Assembly: GCF_900108015.1 (NCBI RefSeq)
Contig: NZ_FNVP01000001.1
Span: 248,001 to 312,000 of the forward strand
Source of the DNA: Flavobacterium urumqiense
Lineage (GTDB): Bacteria > Bacteroidota > Bacteroidia > Flavobacteriales > Flavobacteriaceae
Direction: 5' to 3'
DNA: 64,000 nt
Made by a program: the position numbers and the translations under genes. Below the pieces are notes generated by a model. The model did no database searches, was not told where the DNA came from, and saw nothing but the letters and a program-made list of their open reading frames with translations. Below, piece by piece: positions 18,062 to 27,542 of this stretch. How positions within the stretch are numbered: position 1 is the stretch's first letter; each line of letters begins with the position of its first letter.

Positions 18062-19404
18062 TGAATAAGCTAATCTTAATCACATTCTTGGTTTTTGCCA
18101 TTACCGCAAAATCACAAGAAGCAAAATCGCTCACACTAAAAGATGCGATTACCTATGCCTTAGAGAATAAAGCAGATGCAAAAAAAGCAAAATTAAAAGT
18201 AGAAAACAGCGAATACCAAATCCAAGAAGTTCGTTCTAAAGCACTACCCCAAATATCCGCTAATGGAGGATTAACTTACAATCCCATTCTTCAAACAACA
18301 TTTCTGGATGCAGGTTCCTTTGGTGGTGAGAAAGGAAAAACAATTCAAGCTAATTTTGGACAAAAATGGAGTTCTACAGCTGGTTTATCGTTGAATCAAG
18401 CCCTTTTTGACCAATCTGTTTTTACAGGTTTAAAAGCGGCAAAATCAACTAGAGAATTTTACCAAATAAACAATCAATTAACTGAAGAGCAGGTAATAGA
18501 GAGAGTCGCTAACAACTACTACCAAGTATATGTTCAAAGACAAAAATTAAATGTTTTGGACAATAATTATGTAAACACCAACAAAGTAAAAAACATAATT
18601 AAAGGGCAATTTGATAATGGATTGGCTAAAAAAATTGATTTAGACCGGATTTTAGTAAAAATATCAAATATCAATACACAACGTCAACAAGTTTTGAACG
18701 CAGTTCAACTGCAGGAAAACGCCTTGAAATTTTATATTGGAATGCCTATTGAAACAAAAATTATCATTCCTCAAACGGAGTTTCAAGTTACCCCTCAGGC
18801 CTTATCTGAAACCCCAAATACGGAAATCAGAACGGAATATTTGCTTTTGAAAAAACAAGAACAATTATTAACCTTTCAAAAGCAAGCAAATCAGGCAGCT
18901 TATTACCCAACGCTTAATCTATCTGCAGGTTACAACTATATCGGTCAGGGCCCAAAAATACCGTGGGGAGCAAAACCAGCTGATGGTGTTTACTGGTCAG
19001 ATTTCTCTTCGATTGGTTTGAATTTAAAAGTGCCCATTTTTTCAGGATTTGCAACACGAGCAAAAGTGAGACAAGCGGATATTAATCTAAGATCAATAAA
19101 GGAAGATATAAACGACACCAAATTAGGACTTGATTTAGCGTATGAAAATGCCAAAATACAAATTGACAACAGCATTATTACCATTGGAAACCAAAAAACA
19201 AATGCGCAATTAGCTCAGGACGTTTTGAGTAACACAAGAAATAACTACGTACAAGGATTAGCTTCTTTAACTGACTTATTGGATGCTGAAAATTCATTAA
19301 CCGAGGCACAAAATAACTACACATCTGCGATATTAGATTACAAACTGGCAGAAATTCAATTGATCAAATCAAAAGGAGAATTAAGAACATTAATAAATAA
19401 CTAA
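18061..19404 (+). CDS. TolC family outer-membrane efflux protein
   Basis: 447 residues with an N-terminal signal peptide (MNKLILITFLVFAITAKSQ). Two internally similar halves consist of long coiled-coil helices interrupted by strand segments (SANGGLTYNPI and NLSAGYNYIGQG), the TolC trimer channel layout. It forms the outer-membrane exit duct for the RND pump encoded by the next two genes, and lies 4 bases upstream of the adaptor gene. Confidence 0.93.
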   Translation: MNKLILITFLVFAITAKSQEAKSLTLKDAITYALENKADAKKAKLKVENSEYQIQEVRSKALPQISANGGLTYNPILQTTFLDAGSFGGEKGKTIQANFGQKWSSTAGLSLNQALFDQSVFTGLKAAKSTREFYQINNQLTEEQVIERVANNYYQVYVQRQKLNVLDNNYVNTNKVKNIIKGQFDNGLAKKIDLDRILVKISNINTQRQQVLNAVQLQENALKFYIGMPIETKIIIPQTEFQVTPQALSETPNTEIRTEYLLLKKQEQLLTFQKQANQAAYYPTLNLSAGYNYIGQGPKIPWGAKPADGVYWSDFSSIGLNLKVPIFSGFATRAKVRQADINLRSIKEDINDTKLGLDLAYENAKIQIDNSIITIGNQKTNAQLAQDVLSNTRNNYVQGLASLTDLLDAENSLTEAQNNYTSAILDYKLAEIQLIKSKGELRTLINN

Positions 19405-19408
19405 CAAA

Positions 19409-20470
19409 ATGAAAAAAAATATAATAACCATAGGATTAATCATAGCCGCTTTAGCAATTATTTCTTACACTTTAATGAATAATAAAAAAGAAAATGAAGC
19501 AAAAACAGCTATTGTAGCTGAGAAAAATGCCAGCGTTTCTGTTAAAGTTGGAACTGTTAAAACGGAAGATGTTTCCCTAGATTTTTCTGCTAATGGTAAT
19601 TTTGAACCTTTACAGGAATTAAAATTTTCTGCAGAGAAATCAGGCAGAGTGGTGCGTGTTCTTGTAAAAGAAGGAGATTATGTGAGAATTGGGCAAACTT
19701 TAGCAATTATTAGAAGTGAGCAAATTTCATCTGACCTACAAACTGCAGAGGCTTCATACCAAAATGCGCAGGCGGACTACAATCGTTTTGAGAATGCCTT
19801 CAGAACTGGCGGCGTTACCAAACAACAATTAGATCAAGCAAAGCTGGGTTTAGTAACGTCAAAATCCAGATTGCAACAAGCTAGGGTTAATATTGGAGAT
19901 ACTAATATTAAAGCCACCATTAATGGTATTGTAAATAAAAGATATATTGAGCCAGGATCAGTTCTTGGTGTGGCAACACAGATGTTTGACATTGTAAATG
20001 TTTCAAAACTTAAACTAAAAGTTACTGTTAATGAAAGTCAAGTAGCAAGTTTGAAATTAGGTAATATTGTCCAAGTTAGTGCCAGCGTTTATCCTGATTC
20101 AAAATTTTCAGGAAAAATTACTTTCATCGCTCCAAAAGCAGATACAAGTTTAAACTTTCCTGTAGAAATAGAAATTGCTAATAACGCTGCAAATGATTTA
20201 AAAGCTGGAATGTACGGAACGGCTGAATTTGCATCCAATCAACAAAAAAAATCGTTAATGATTGTTCCCAGAAATGCCTTTGTAGGAAGTGTCAGCAGTA
20301 ATCAAATTTTCGTTGTAGAAGACGGTGTTGCTAAAATGAAAACTGTAGTTGCCGGAAGAATACTTGGTGATAAAGTAGAAATTATAAATGGACTTTCTGA
20401 TGGAGAAATAGTAATTATTACGGGTCAAATCAATCTTCAAGACGGATCAAAAGTGGATATTATAAAATAG
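19409..20470 (+). CDS. RND efflux periplasmic adaptor (membrane fusion protein)
   Basis: 353 residues. An N-terminal hydrophobic anchor (IITIGLIIAALAIISYTL) is followed by a lipoyl-like hairpin (SGRVVRVLVKEGDYVRIGQ), an alpha-helical hairpin of about 60 residues, a second lipoyl half, and beta-barrel and membrane-proximal domains. It bridges the RND permease and the TolC channel. No lipobox is seen, so it is held by the uncleaved N-terminal helix. It is the third gene of the tetR operon. Confidence 0.93.
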   Translation: MKKNIITIGLIIAALAIISYTLMNNKKENEAKTAIVAEKNASVSVKVGTVKTEDVSLDFSANGNFEPLQELKFSAEKSGRVVRVLVKEGDYVRIGQTLAIIRSEQISSDLQTAEASYQNAQADYNRFENAFRTGGVTKQQLDQAKLGLVTSKSRLQQARVNIGDTNIKATINGIVNKRYIEPGSVLGVATQMFDIVNVSKLKLKVTVNESQVASLKLGNIVQVSASVYPDSKFSGKITFIAPKADTSLNFPVEIEIANNAANDLKAGMYGTAEFASNQQKKSLMIVPRNAFVGSVSSNQIFVVEDGVAKMKTVVAGRILGDKVEIINGLSDGEIVIITGQINLQDGSKVDIIK

Positions 20471-20545
20471 TCGAAAGTCATAAAGTCAAAAGTTGCAAAG
20501 TCAAAAATAGAAAAACTAAGACTTTATACCGTAAACTTTAAGACC
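20471..20545. repeat. AAAGTC-rich intergenic repeat
   Basis: Between the adaptor and permease genes, short degenerate units such as AAAGTCATAAAGTCAAAAG and GCAAAGTCAAAA are strung together. A similar string (CGTAAAGTC, ATAAAGTC) fills the prs-rplY gap at 50630-50670. It is non-coding and probably a lineage-specific spacer repeat. Confidence 0.4.
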
Positions 20546-20559
20546 TAAAAAGTAAATAT

Positions 20560-23500
20560 ATGAAATTAGCAGAAATATCCATAAAACGTCCTTCATTAGT
20601 AATTGTGTTGTTCACGATTCTAATCCTTGGTGGACTGTTCAGTTACAGCCAATTGGGCTATGAATTGATTCCGAAATTTGAACAAAACGTAATTACGATT
20701 GCTACCGTTTATCCCGGAGCTTCACCAAGTGAGGTCGAAAACACGGTAACTAAAAAAGTAGAAGATGCCGTAGCATCATTGGAAAACATAAAAAAAATTG
20801 ATTCTCGTTCGTACGAAAGTTTATCAACAGTATCTATCACTTTAAATACAAAAGCCAAAGTAGATATTTCGTTGAACGACGCACAACGAAAAATTAATGC
20901 CATAATTAGTGATTTGCCCGATAACGCCAAAACGCCTTCATTAAGCAAATTCTCATTGAGTGATTTACCCATAATGACTATTGGTGCCAATGGTAAAATG
21001 GATGAAGTAGAATTTTATGACTTGATTGACAAAAAAATTGCTCCTGTGTTATCCCGTGTGACCGGTGTGGCTCAGGTAAACATCATTGGTGGACAAGAAA
21101 GAGAAATTCAAGTAAGTCTTGATGCAGTAAAAATGCAGGGTTATGGACTTTCTGTTCCGCAAGTGCAACAAGTAATCTTGTCTTCAAATCTGGATTTTCC
21201 AACAGGAAATATTCAGACTCGTGAACAAAAAATCCTGATTCGTTTAGCTGGAAAATATAAAAATGTTGAAGAATTAAAAAACTTGATTGTATCATCAAAA
21301 AATGGTATCCAAGTTCGTTTAGCTGATATTGCCGATGTGCAAGATGCTCAAAAAACAGCTGAAAAAATAGCACGTATTGATAGAAAAAGCGCCATCATTT
21401 TACAAATCGTAAAGCAATCGGATGCAAATGCAGTTGCCGTTAGTGAGCAAGTTCTAAAAACGATTACCAAATTAGAAAATGATTATAAAGCCAATAGCGT
21501 AAAACTTAATGTAGCTAATGACAGTACGGTTTTCACCTTGGAAGCTGCTGATTCTGTAATTCATGATTTATTGATTGCGGTGTTTCTTGTGGCATTTGTA
21601 ATGTTGTTTTTCTTACACAGTGTTAGAAACTCCCTAATTGTAATGGTTTCTATCCCTGCCTCTTTAATATCTACTTTCATTGGATTTTATTACCTTGGTT
21701 ATACGCTGAATTTAATGAGTTTGCTGGGTTTATCTCTTGTTGTAGGTATTCTTGTAGATGATGCGATTGTAGTTTTGGAGAATATTTACAGGCATATGGA
21801 AATGGGTAAAAACCGTGTTCGTGCCGCTTACGAAGGAACTGCAGAAATTGGTGGAACAGTAACCTCGATTACCTTAGTAATTGTAGTTGTATTTTTACCC
21901 ATTGCAATGAGTACCGGACTAGTTTCAAATATCATTACTCAATTTTGTGTTACGGTAATTATTTCAACATTATTCTCTCTATTAGCTTCGTTTACGATAA
22001 TCCCTTGGTTGTCTTCTCGTTTTGGAAAACTGGAACATATAGAAGGTAAAAATGTTTTTGGAAGAATAATCCTTGCATTCGAAAAACAATTAACGAGTTT
22101 CACAAACTGGATTTCAGGTTTACTAGAATGGTGTCTTGATCATTATAAAACAACGCTATTAGTTGTTCTAGCACTGTTTTTCGGATCTGTTGCCCTTGTT
22201 CCTGCAGGGTTTATTGGTGGCGAGTTTTTTGCCCATTCCGATAGTGGAGAGTTTTTAGTTCAAATAGAATTGCCTAAAGATGCTTCATTGGAACAAAGTA
22301 ACTTCATGACTCAAAAAGCAGAAGCCTATTTAAATACTCAGGAATACATCAAAAGTTTGATTACTAAAGTTGGTCAAACTAGTGAAGGTATGGGCTCGTC
22401 TCAAGCCACTGCATACAAAGCAGAGATTGATGTGAAAATGATTGATCAAAAAGACAGATCGGATGATGCGTCCGTTTATGCCGCTAAAATGAAACGTCAG
22501 TTAGAAAAAATATTGGTTGGTGCCAAAGTAAAAACAACTCCCGTAGGTATTTTAGGAACTGCAGAAGACGCTCCAATAGCTTTAATTGTTACGGGTTCCA
22601 GTTTAGACAACGCTATGATTTTTGCGAAAGCAGCCGAAGCAGAATTGAATAAAATTCCCGGAGCAACCGGTGTAAAATTATCTGTAGAATCCGGAAATCC
22701 GGAAATTAACGTTCAGGTCGACAGAGATAAAATGGCTGCCCTTGGTTTATCCTTACAAACCGTAGGTTTAACCATGCAAACGGCTTACAGCGGAAATACG
22801 GACGGAAAATTCAGAGCCGGAGAATATGAGTATGATATTAACATTAAATACAGCAGTTTCGACAGAAAAAGCATAGATGATGTAAGTAATCTTCTTTTTA
22901 TAAATGAAAGAGGAGAACAAATTAAGTTGTCACAATTTGCAACTGTAAAAGAAGGTTCCGGGCCAAGTCAATTAGAAAGAAGAGACAAAACAGCATCTGT
23001 AACCGTAAAAGGACAAACGGTTGGGGTACCGGTTGGAACTGTTGTTGCCCAACTTGAAGCAAGATTAACTAAAATGAAAAAACCAGTAGGTGTAAATTAC
23101 ATTTGGGGTGGCGATCAGGAAAATCAAAGTGAAGGTTTTGGGACGTTAGGTTTTGCTTTATTAGCAGCGATTATATTGGTTTATCTCGTAATGGTAGGAT
23201 TGTATGACAGTTTTGTTCATCCATTTGTAGTATTATTTGCTATTCCGCTTTCGTTTATCGGAGCCTTATTAGCCTTGGCTTTGACCAATAATACGTTGAA
23301 TATATTTACGATTCTTGGGGTTATTATGTTGATTGGTCTGGTTTGTAAAAATGCAATTATGTTGGTGGATTACACGAATCAGCGAAGAGCTGCGGGTGAA
23401 ACCATAAGAACAGCACTAATTCAAGCAAATCACGCACGTCTTCGTCCAATTTTGATGACCACGATTGCGATGGTATTTGGTATGTTCCCAATTGCATTAG

Positions 23501-23733
23501 CATCTGGTGCTGGTGCCGAATGGAAAAATGGTTTGGCATGGGTAATTATTGGTGGATTAATTAGCTCATTATTCCTAACCTTGATTATTGTTCCTGTGAT
23601 TTATGAAATCATGGAGAAATTAATTTACAAATTCACAAAAGGAGAAAAAACAGATTACGAAGCTGAAATGGTAGCCGATTACGACCATAAAGAACTGAGT
23701 GAAGATGGATATAATCCAAAACATACTTTATAA
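20560..23733 (+). CDS. RND family efflux permease
   Basis: 1057 residues, AcrB/MexB size, with 12 membrane helices: one at the N-terminus, clusters around residues 335-480 and 860-1030, and two large periplasmic loops between. The proton-relay pair is in GILVDDAIVVLENI (D400, D401), and the matching lysine is in VCKNAIMLVDY near residue 930. It exports lipophilic compounds using the proton gradient. The 89-base gap to the adaptor gene contains a simple repeat but no terminator, so it belongs to the same operon. Terminator directly downstream. Confidence 0.95.
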   Translation: MKLAEISIKRPSLVIVLFTILILGGLFSYSQLGYELIPKFEQNVITIATVYPGASPSEVENTVTKKVEDAVASLENIKKIDSRSYESLSTVSITLNTKAKVDISLNDAQRKINAIISDLPDNAKTPSLSKFSLSDLPIMTIGANGKMDEVEFYDLIDKKIAPVLSRVTGVAQVNIIGGQEREIQVSLDAVKMQGYGLSVPQVQQVILSSNLDFPTGNIQTREQKILIRLAGKYKNVEELKNLIVSSKNGIQVRLADIADVQDAQKTAEKIARIDRKSAIILQIVKQSDANAVAVSEQVLKTITKLENDYKANSVKLNVANDSTVFTLEAADSVIHDLLIAVFLVAFVMLFFLHSVRNSLIVMVSIPASLISTFIGFYYLGYTLNLMSLLGLSLVVGILVDDAIVVLENIYRHMEMGKNRVRAAYEGTAEIGGTVTSITLVIVVVFLPIAMSTGLVSNIITQFCVTVIISTLFSLLASFTIIPWLSSRFGKLEHIEGKNVFGRIILAFEKQLTSFTNWISGLLEWCLDHYKTTLLVVLALFFGSVALVPAGFIGGEFFAHSDSGEFLVQIELPKDASLEQSNFMTQKAEAYLNTQEYIKSLITKVGQTSEGMGSSQATAYKAEIDVKMIDQKDRSDDASVYAAKMKRQLEKILVGAKVKTTPVGILGTAEDAPIALIVTGSSLDNAMIFAKAAEAELNKIPGATGVKLSVESGNPEINVQVDRDKMAALGLSLQTVGLTMQTAYSGNTDGKFRAGEYEYDINIKYSSFDRKSIDDVSNLLFINERGEQIKLSQFATVKEGSGPSQLERRDKTASVTVKGQTVGVPVGTVVAQLEARLTKMKKPVGVNYIWGGDQENQSEGFGTLGFALLAAIILVYLVMVGLYDSFVHPFVVLFAIPLSFIGALLALALTNNTLNIFTILGVIMLIGLVCKNAIMLVDYTNQRRAAGETIRTALIQANHARLRPILMTTIAMVFGMFPIALASGAGAEWKNGLAWVIIGGLISSLFLTLIIVPVIYEIMEKLIYKFTKGEKTDYEAEMVADYDHKELSEDGYNPKHTL

Positions 23734-23755
23734 AATAATTCATATTAAAAACACA

Positions 23756-23788
23756 AAAACCTGTTCATTAGTTTGAACAGGTTTTTTT
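23756..23788 (+). terminator. Rho-independent terminator of tetR-efflux operon
   Basis: 12-bp stem AAAACCTGTTCA / TGAACAGGTTTT with a six-base loop and a T run. Confidence 0.9.
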
Positions 23789-23873
23789 ATGGCTAAAATC
23801 CCAATAGGAATCCCATTTTAATAATGGCTACAACTAACTTTTATACTTGCTTAATCCCGTACCTTACAGTTTC

Positions 23874-24245
23874 TCAAATGATTAATTGATTTTCTTCAGT
23901 GACTTTTAAAGGAGCATAATTAGTGTTTTCAGGCATGCGATACAAACAGTCTTTTTCTAGTTGAATGCGTTTTACGGTAAATTCTCCGTCGATAACACAA
24001 ATCACAACTTTATTGTTCTGCGGTTATAAACTTCGATCAACCATGAGAACATCTTTGTCTTTGATTCCCGCATCAATCATAGAATTCCCTTTGTCTTTGA
24101 TGTAAAAAGTGGCCAATGAATTTTCACTTAGTTCTTTGGTTAAATCGATATTCGCTTCCATAAAATTAGCAGCTGGTGACGGGAATCCCGCCGAAACACC
24201 TTCTGAAATAAAAGGAATTTTTAATTCACTTTCAAAATCAGGCAA
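23874..24245 (-). pseudogene. umuD: UmuD-like SOS protein, interrupted by an in-frame stop
   Basis: The frame from 24245 encodes 73 residues with the UmuD self-cleavage site SAGFPSP (A19-G20) and the nucleophilic serine in KGNSM (S55). It then meets TAA at 24024-24026. Directly after it, in the same frame, come PQNNKVVICVIDGEFTVKRI and a normal UmuD C-terminus to 23874, including the catalytic lysine (K92). Restoring one base (TAA to GAA) gives DRSLEPQNNK, the expected sequence. The product as written cannot self-cleave. No umuC neighbours it. It is classed as a pseudogene unless the base is a sequencing error. Confidence 0.85.
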
Positions 24246-24749
24246 AAAAACTTAATTTTTGATTTTTGCTTATAGACATTTAGTTTCGAGTATATCTTTA
24301 AAATGCGAATTGCGACTGAAAAACCCTTTTGCAAGAAGCATAAAATTGTTACAACTATTAAAGCATATACGTTCTGAAATTACTCAATATGTCTATATGC
24401 GAGTAAATAACAAAAGTTAATTTTAGGATTGTTGATAAATAGTTTTATGCAAAAATAGTATTCAGTATTAGCAAATTTCTCTTTTCTTGGGATACAAAAC
24501 AATAAGAACACAGCAGGAATTGCATTGAAAAAATATTAATGTTCGCTATTTAAAAAAAATTATTTTTATTTTTTAAAATATTAAACTACTGATTTTAAAT
24601 TATTTAAATATAAAAAATTGATTTATAGTCTAAAATCAGGAAACTGTGATTCAAAACTTTGGCATGCTACTTGAATATACCTAAACAAATAAGTAAAAAA
24701 GCGAAAGCCGAAAAGCTCAAGAGTAGGCAAAACACAAATAACATTTATT
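24246..24749. other. Non-coding AT-rich interval
   Basis: About 500 bases very rich in A and T, between the broken umuD and the secreted protein gene. I see no ORF with coding character, no hairpin with a T run and no exact TAnnTTTG promoter on either strand. Confidence 0.5.
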
Positions 24750-25388
24750 ATGAAAAAAATTACCTTTTTAGTAGCTAGTATCCTCTTATTTGGAATTGGT
24801 GTAGCGAATGCAACAGAGAAAAACAATTTTTCTCATCAGAGAAGATTACCTGTTGATTTTAGAAATGCGGAACCAATTGTGTTCACAGAAAGAGGAGTTG
24901 AGTTCTTCGTGTTTCCTGATGGACAATTTGATTTCAATACACGCCCATCAACCGGTGGTGACCAGTATTATAAATTTACCAGAAGTAGTGCTGTGAATAG
25001 AACTTATGGCGCTCCAACAAATTCTCGAAACGAAAACTATAGTGTAAAAGTGGAACACGATAATATGGGTAGAGTAAGACGTATTGGAAATGTGATGATC
25101 AACTATGATGCGAATGATAGAATTAAACGAGTTGGTTCTGTATACATGACTTACAACCGTTATGCCTTAGAACAAGTAGGTGGATTACAAATTATCTACA
25201 ACCGTCGTGGTCAAATTGTTGATATGATTGGAACTGTAAAAGGTGGCAGAGCTTATCAATACAACCAAAATAACAATGGCAACAACGGTCATGACCATGA
25301 TGATTGTGACGATCGTGATAATGATTATGACCAAAATTCAAACGATAAGGATCAATACTATTTTAAAAAGAACGGCACTAAAGACTAA
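24750..25388 (+). CDS. Secreted protein of unknown function, C-terminus possibly truncated
   Basis: 212 residues with a signal peptide ending near VANA (residue 21). The middle has short repeated strand motifs (IGNVMINYDANDRIKRVGSVYMTYN). The tail is rich in N, D and H (HDHDDCDDRDNDYDQ), which could bind metal ions. After the TAA stop the same frame continues for 18 well-formed codons (KEDAKVVGSLDNRIDKRR) to a TAG at 25443, so the ancestral protein was probably longer. No family function is known to me. Confidence 0.75.
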   Translation: MKKITFLVASILLFGIGVANATEKNNFSHQRRLPVDFRNAEPIVFTERGVEFFVFPDGQFDFNTRPSTGGDQYYKFTRSSAVNRTYGAPTNSRNENYSVKVEHDNMGRVRRIGNVMINYDANDRIKRVGSVYMTYNRYALEQVGGLQIIYNRRGQIVDMIGTVKGGRAYQYNQNNNGNNGHDHDDCDDRDNDYDQNSNDKDQYYFKKNGTKD

Positions 25389-25467
25389 AAAGAAGACGCC
25401 AAAGTAGTAGGAAGTTTAGATAACAGAATTGATAAAAGACGTTAGTTAAGTTTACATCGTTAATTAA

Positions 25468-25506
25468 AAAAACCCGCTGGTATTCGTATCAGCGGGGTTT
25501 TTGTTT
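25468..25506. terminator. Bidirectional terminator
   Basis: GC-rich stem AAACCCGCTG / CAGCGGGGTTT flanked by A's and T's. It lies between the convergent secreted-protein and FrnE genes and can serve both. Confidence 0.85.
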
Positions 25507-25529
25507 GTAAATAAAACGTTTTATTATAT

Positions 25530-26246
25530 TTAGTCACAACCATTAATGTCGCAACTATTCTCAGTTGTTGTATTTAATAAAGTCACATTCGAATCAAATT
25601 TGCCTTCTTGCCACACTTTTTCTAAAGTTTCCAAAAATGCAGTTGCGGGTTGCGCTCCGGAAATCGCATATTTATTATCTATAACAAAAAAAGGAACACC
25701 CTGAACACCTATAGTATTGGCCTCTTCTTGGTCTTTCTTCACTTCGGCACCATAAGTATCAGAATTCAAGACCTGAGCAATAGCTTCAGCATCCAGTCCT
25801 ACTTCAATCCCCAGTTTACTCAAAGTATCGAGATCATTAACATTCTTTCCTTCGGTTAAATAGGCTTTGAACAAAAGTTCTTCTAATTCATTTGCCAGAT
25901 TATACTTTTTAGCCAAATGCAACAATCGATGCGCATTAAAAGAATTAGCAAGAATTGCTTTTTCAAAATGAAAATCCAGTCCTGCTGTTTTTGCATTTTG
26001 AGTCATGTTATCGAGCATATTTTGAGCCCAATCATTGTCCTTTCTATACTTTTCTGCCAAATGTTCTACCATATTATCTTCAGTAGAGGCTATAAAACTG
26101 GCATCCAGTTGGTAACTTTTCCATTCAATTTCGACAGCATCTTTATGTTCGAAAAGGCGCAATGCTTCCTCAATTCTTCTTTTCCCAATGTAGCAAAACG
26201 GACACATTATATCCGACCAGATTTGTATTTTTAATTTATTTTCCAT
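25530..26246 (-). CDS. FrnE-like DsbA family oxidoreductase
   Basis: 238 residues from the ATG at 26246. The frame extends 8 codons upstream, but only to a TTG, so the ATG is preferred; it gives the usual family start (KIQIWSDIMCPFCYIGKRR). The active site is CPFC (C15, C18) in a thioredoxin fold with a helical insertion, and the cis-proline region is GVQGVPFFVI. It lacks a signal peptide, so it is a cytoplasmic thiol oxidoreductase rather than a periplasmic DsbA. The C-terminus ends ENSCDINGCD, with two extra cysteines. Confidence 0.9.
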   Translation of the reverse strand: MENKLKIQIWSDIMCPFCYIGKRRIEEALRLFEHKDAVEIEWKSYQLDASFIASTEDNMVEHLAEKYRKDNDWAQNMLDNMTQNAKTAGLDFHFEKAILANSFNAHRLLHLAKKYNLANELEELLFKAYLTEGKNVNDLDTLSKLGIEVGLDAEAIAQVLNSDTYGAEVKKDQEEANTIGVQGVPFFVIDNKYAISGAQPATAFLETLEKVWQEGKFDSNVTLLNTTTENSCDINGCD

Positions 26247-26390
26247 CTTAATTTTTTTAATGAAGTTCAAAAATTATTCCATGTTGTAAAATTAATCATT
26301 TCCGTTTTGAGCTTTTTGAGTTTTAGGTTTTTATTGGCAATTTAGACTTTTTGGACTTTTACAATAAACCCTGCCTTACTTTCAATTTTC

Positions 26391-27383
26391 CTAAATATTT
26401 CCAATTATCTTATCCATCACCCAGCTTGTATGAGTTCCTGTCAAACCAGTGGAAGGATGCCTGCTATTTCCCGCCAAATGTTCTCGAATCTGCTTTACAT
26501 GATACAGTTGAATATTTTCCGGATGCGCAATAAAAAGTTCCGTTTTTCCTTGCGCGTTTGAAAGAACAATCGGTTCCTCATTAAATACAGAGAAAGCTAT
26601 TTTACCTTTACTCCCAAATATTTCTACCTTATCTTCCCGCTCATAGCACCCAAAATTCCAGCTGCCTGTTCCCGTAATTCCTGACTCATGTAACCAACAA
26701 GCGGTAGCAGCATCTTTTGCGGAATACAATCCCTGCTGGTTAAGACTAATGCCGGAAACTTCCTTTATGTCACCTAATAGATGTGTAAATAAATCAATCC
26801 CGTGACTCGCTAAATCATCAAAATAACCACCTGTGGCGATATCCGCATCGGTACGCCAGTTATAGTTTCCCGACAAATCTTCCGGGGTTGCGGGTGCACT
26901 TAAATGCCATCTTACATGTCGCACTTCACCAATTTCATCGGTACTAAGCCATGTTTTTATCTGTTTGAAACGAGGAAGCGACCGCCTGTAATAAGCAACA
27001 AACAAAGGAATATTTTTAGCTGTAAATGCTTCAACAATCTCCAGACTATCTTTATAATTCGGCGCTAACGGTTTTTCGATACAGCAGGGCTTTCCTGCCA
27101 ATGCTACTTTAAGTCCATAGTATTTATGAGTGTCTGGAGGAGTCGCAATATAGATCGCATCAATTTCGGGATCGTTGATTAGCGCATCTGCATCCGTATA
27201 ATATTTAGCAATTCCGTGTCTTCTGGCATAATCGGCAGCTTTGCCTCCGTCTCTTCTCATAACTGCCGTGAGCTGAAACCCTGAGGTTTTCTGATAGGCA
27301 GGACCACTTTTTACCTCGGTAACATTTCCACATCCCACAATTCCCCAACGAATATCTCCTACTTTACTGTTTTTACCAATCAT
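26391..27383 (-). CDS. Gfo/Idh/MocA family oxidoreductase
   Basis: 330 residues. The N-terminal Rossmann fold has the NAD(P)-binding glycine motif GIVGCGNVTE (residues 14-23) and the family signature EKPLAPNYKDSLEIVEA near residue 100. The C-terminal alpha/beta substrate domain contains GGYFDDLASHGID. It probably oxidises or reduces a sugar or polyol derivative; the substrate cannot be told. A single gene between the nuo terminator and the FrnE gene. Confidence 0.92.
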   Translation of the reverse strand: MIGKNSKVGDIRWGIVGCGNVTEVKSGPAYQKTSGFQLTAVMRRDGGKAADYARRHGIAKYYTDADALINDPEIDAIYIATPPDTHKYYGLKVALAGKPCCIEKPLAPNYKDSLEIVEAFTAKNIPLFVAYYRRSLPRFKQIKTWLSTDEIGEVRHVRWHLSAPATPEDLSGNYNWRTDADIATGGYFDDLASHGIDLFTHLLGDIKEVSGISLNQQGLYSAKDAATACWLHESGITGTGSWNFGCYEREDKVEIFGSKGKIAFSVFNEEPIVLSNAQGKTELFIAHPENIQLYHVKQIREHLAGNSRHPSTGLTGTHTSWVMDKIIGNI

Positions 27384-27483
27384 TTCTAAGTGATTTAAAA
27401 TCTATATCTTTTTTTAGATTGAACTTTTACCGAAGTAAATATAATATATATAATTACTAGAATAAATTGCGAATTTTCAATAA

Positions 27484-27518
27484 ACCAAAAAAACCACCAA
27501 AATTGCTTTTGGTGGTTT
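27484..27518 (-). terminator. Terminator of the nuo operon
   Basis: Perfect 12-bp stem AAACCACCAAAA / TTTTGGTGGTTT with a four-base loop and a T-rich tail on the minus strand, 25 bases past the nuoN stop. Confidence 0.9.
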
Positions 27519-27542
27519 CTGATATATTTTTAAAATTTTGGT

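Noticed and set aside
24260..24410. ATGTCTATA found in both orientations in the AT-rich interval near umuD
   Set aside because: The match is only about nine bases, in very AT-rich DNA, and does not resemble a known LexA box; it is probably chance.
26247..26270. Longer start of the FrnE-like gene
   Set aside because: The upstream start is a TTG and adds residues not typical of the family; the ATG at 26246 is preferred.
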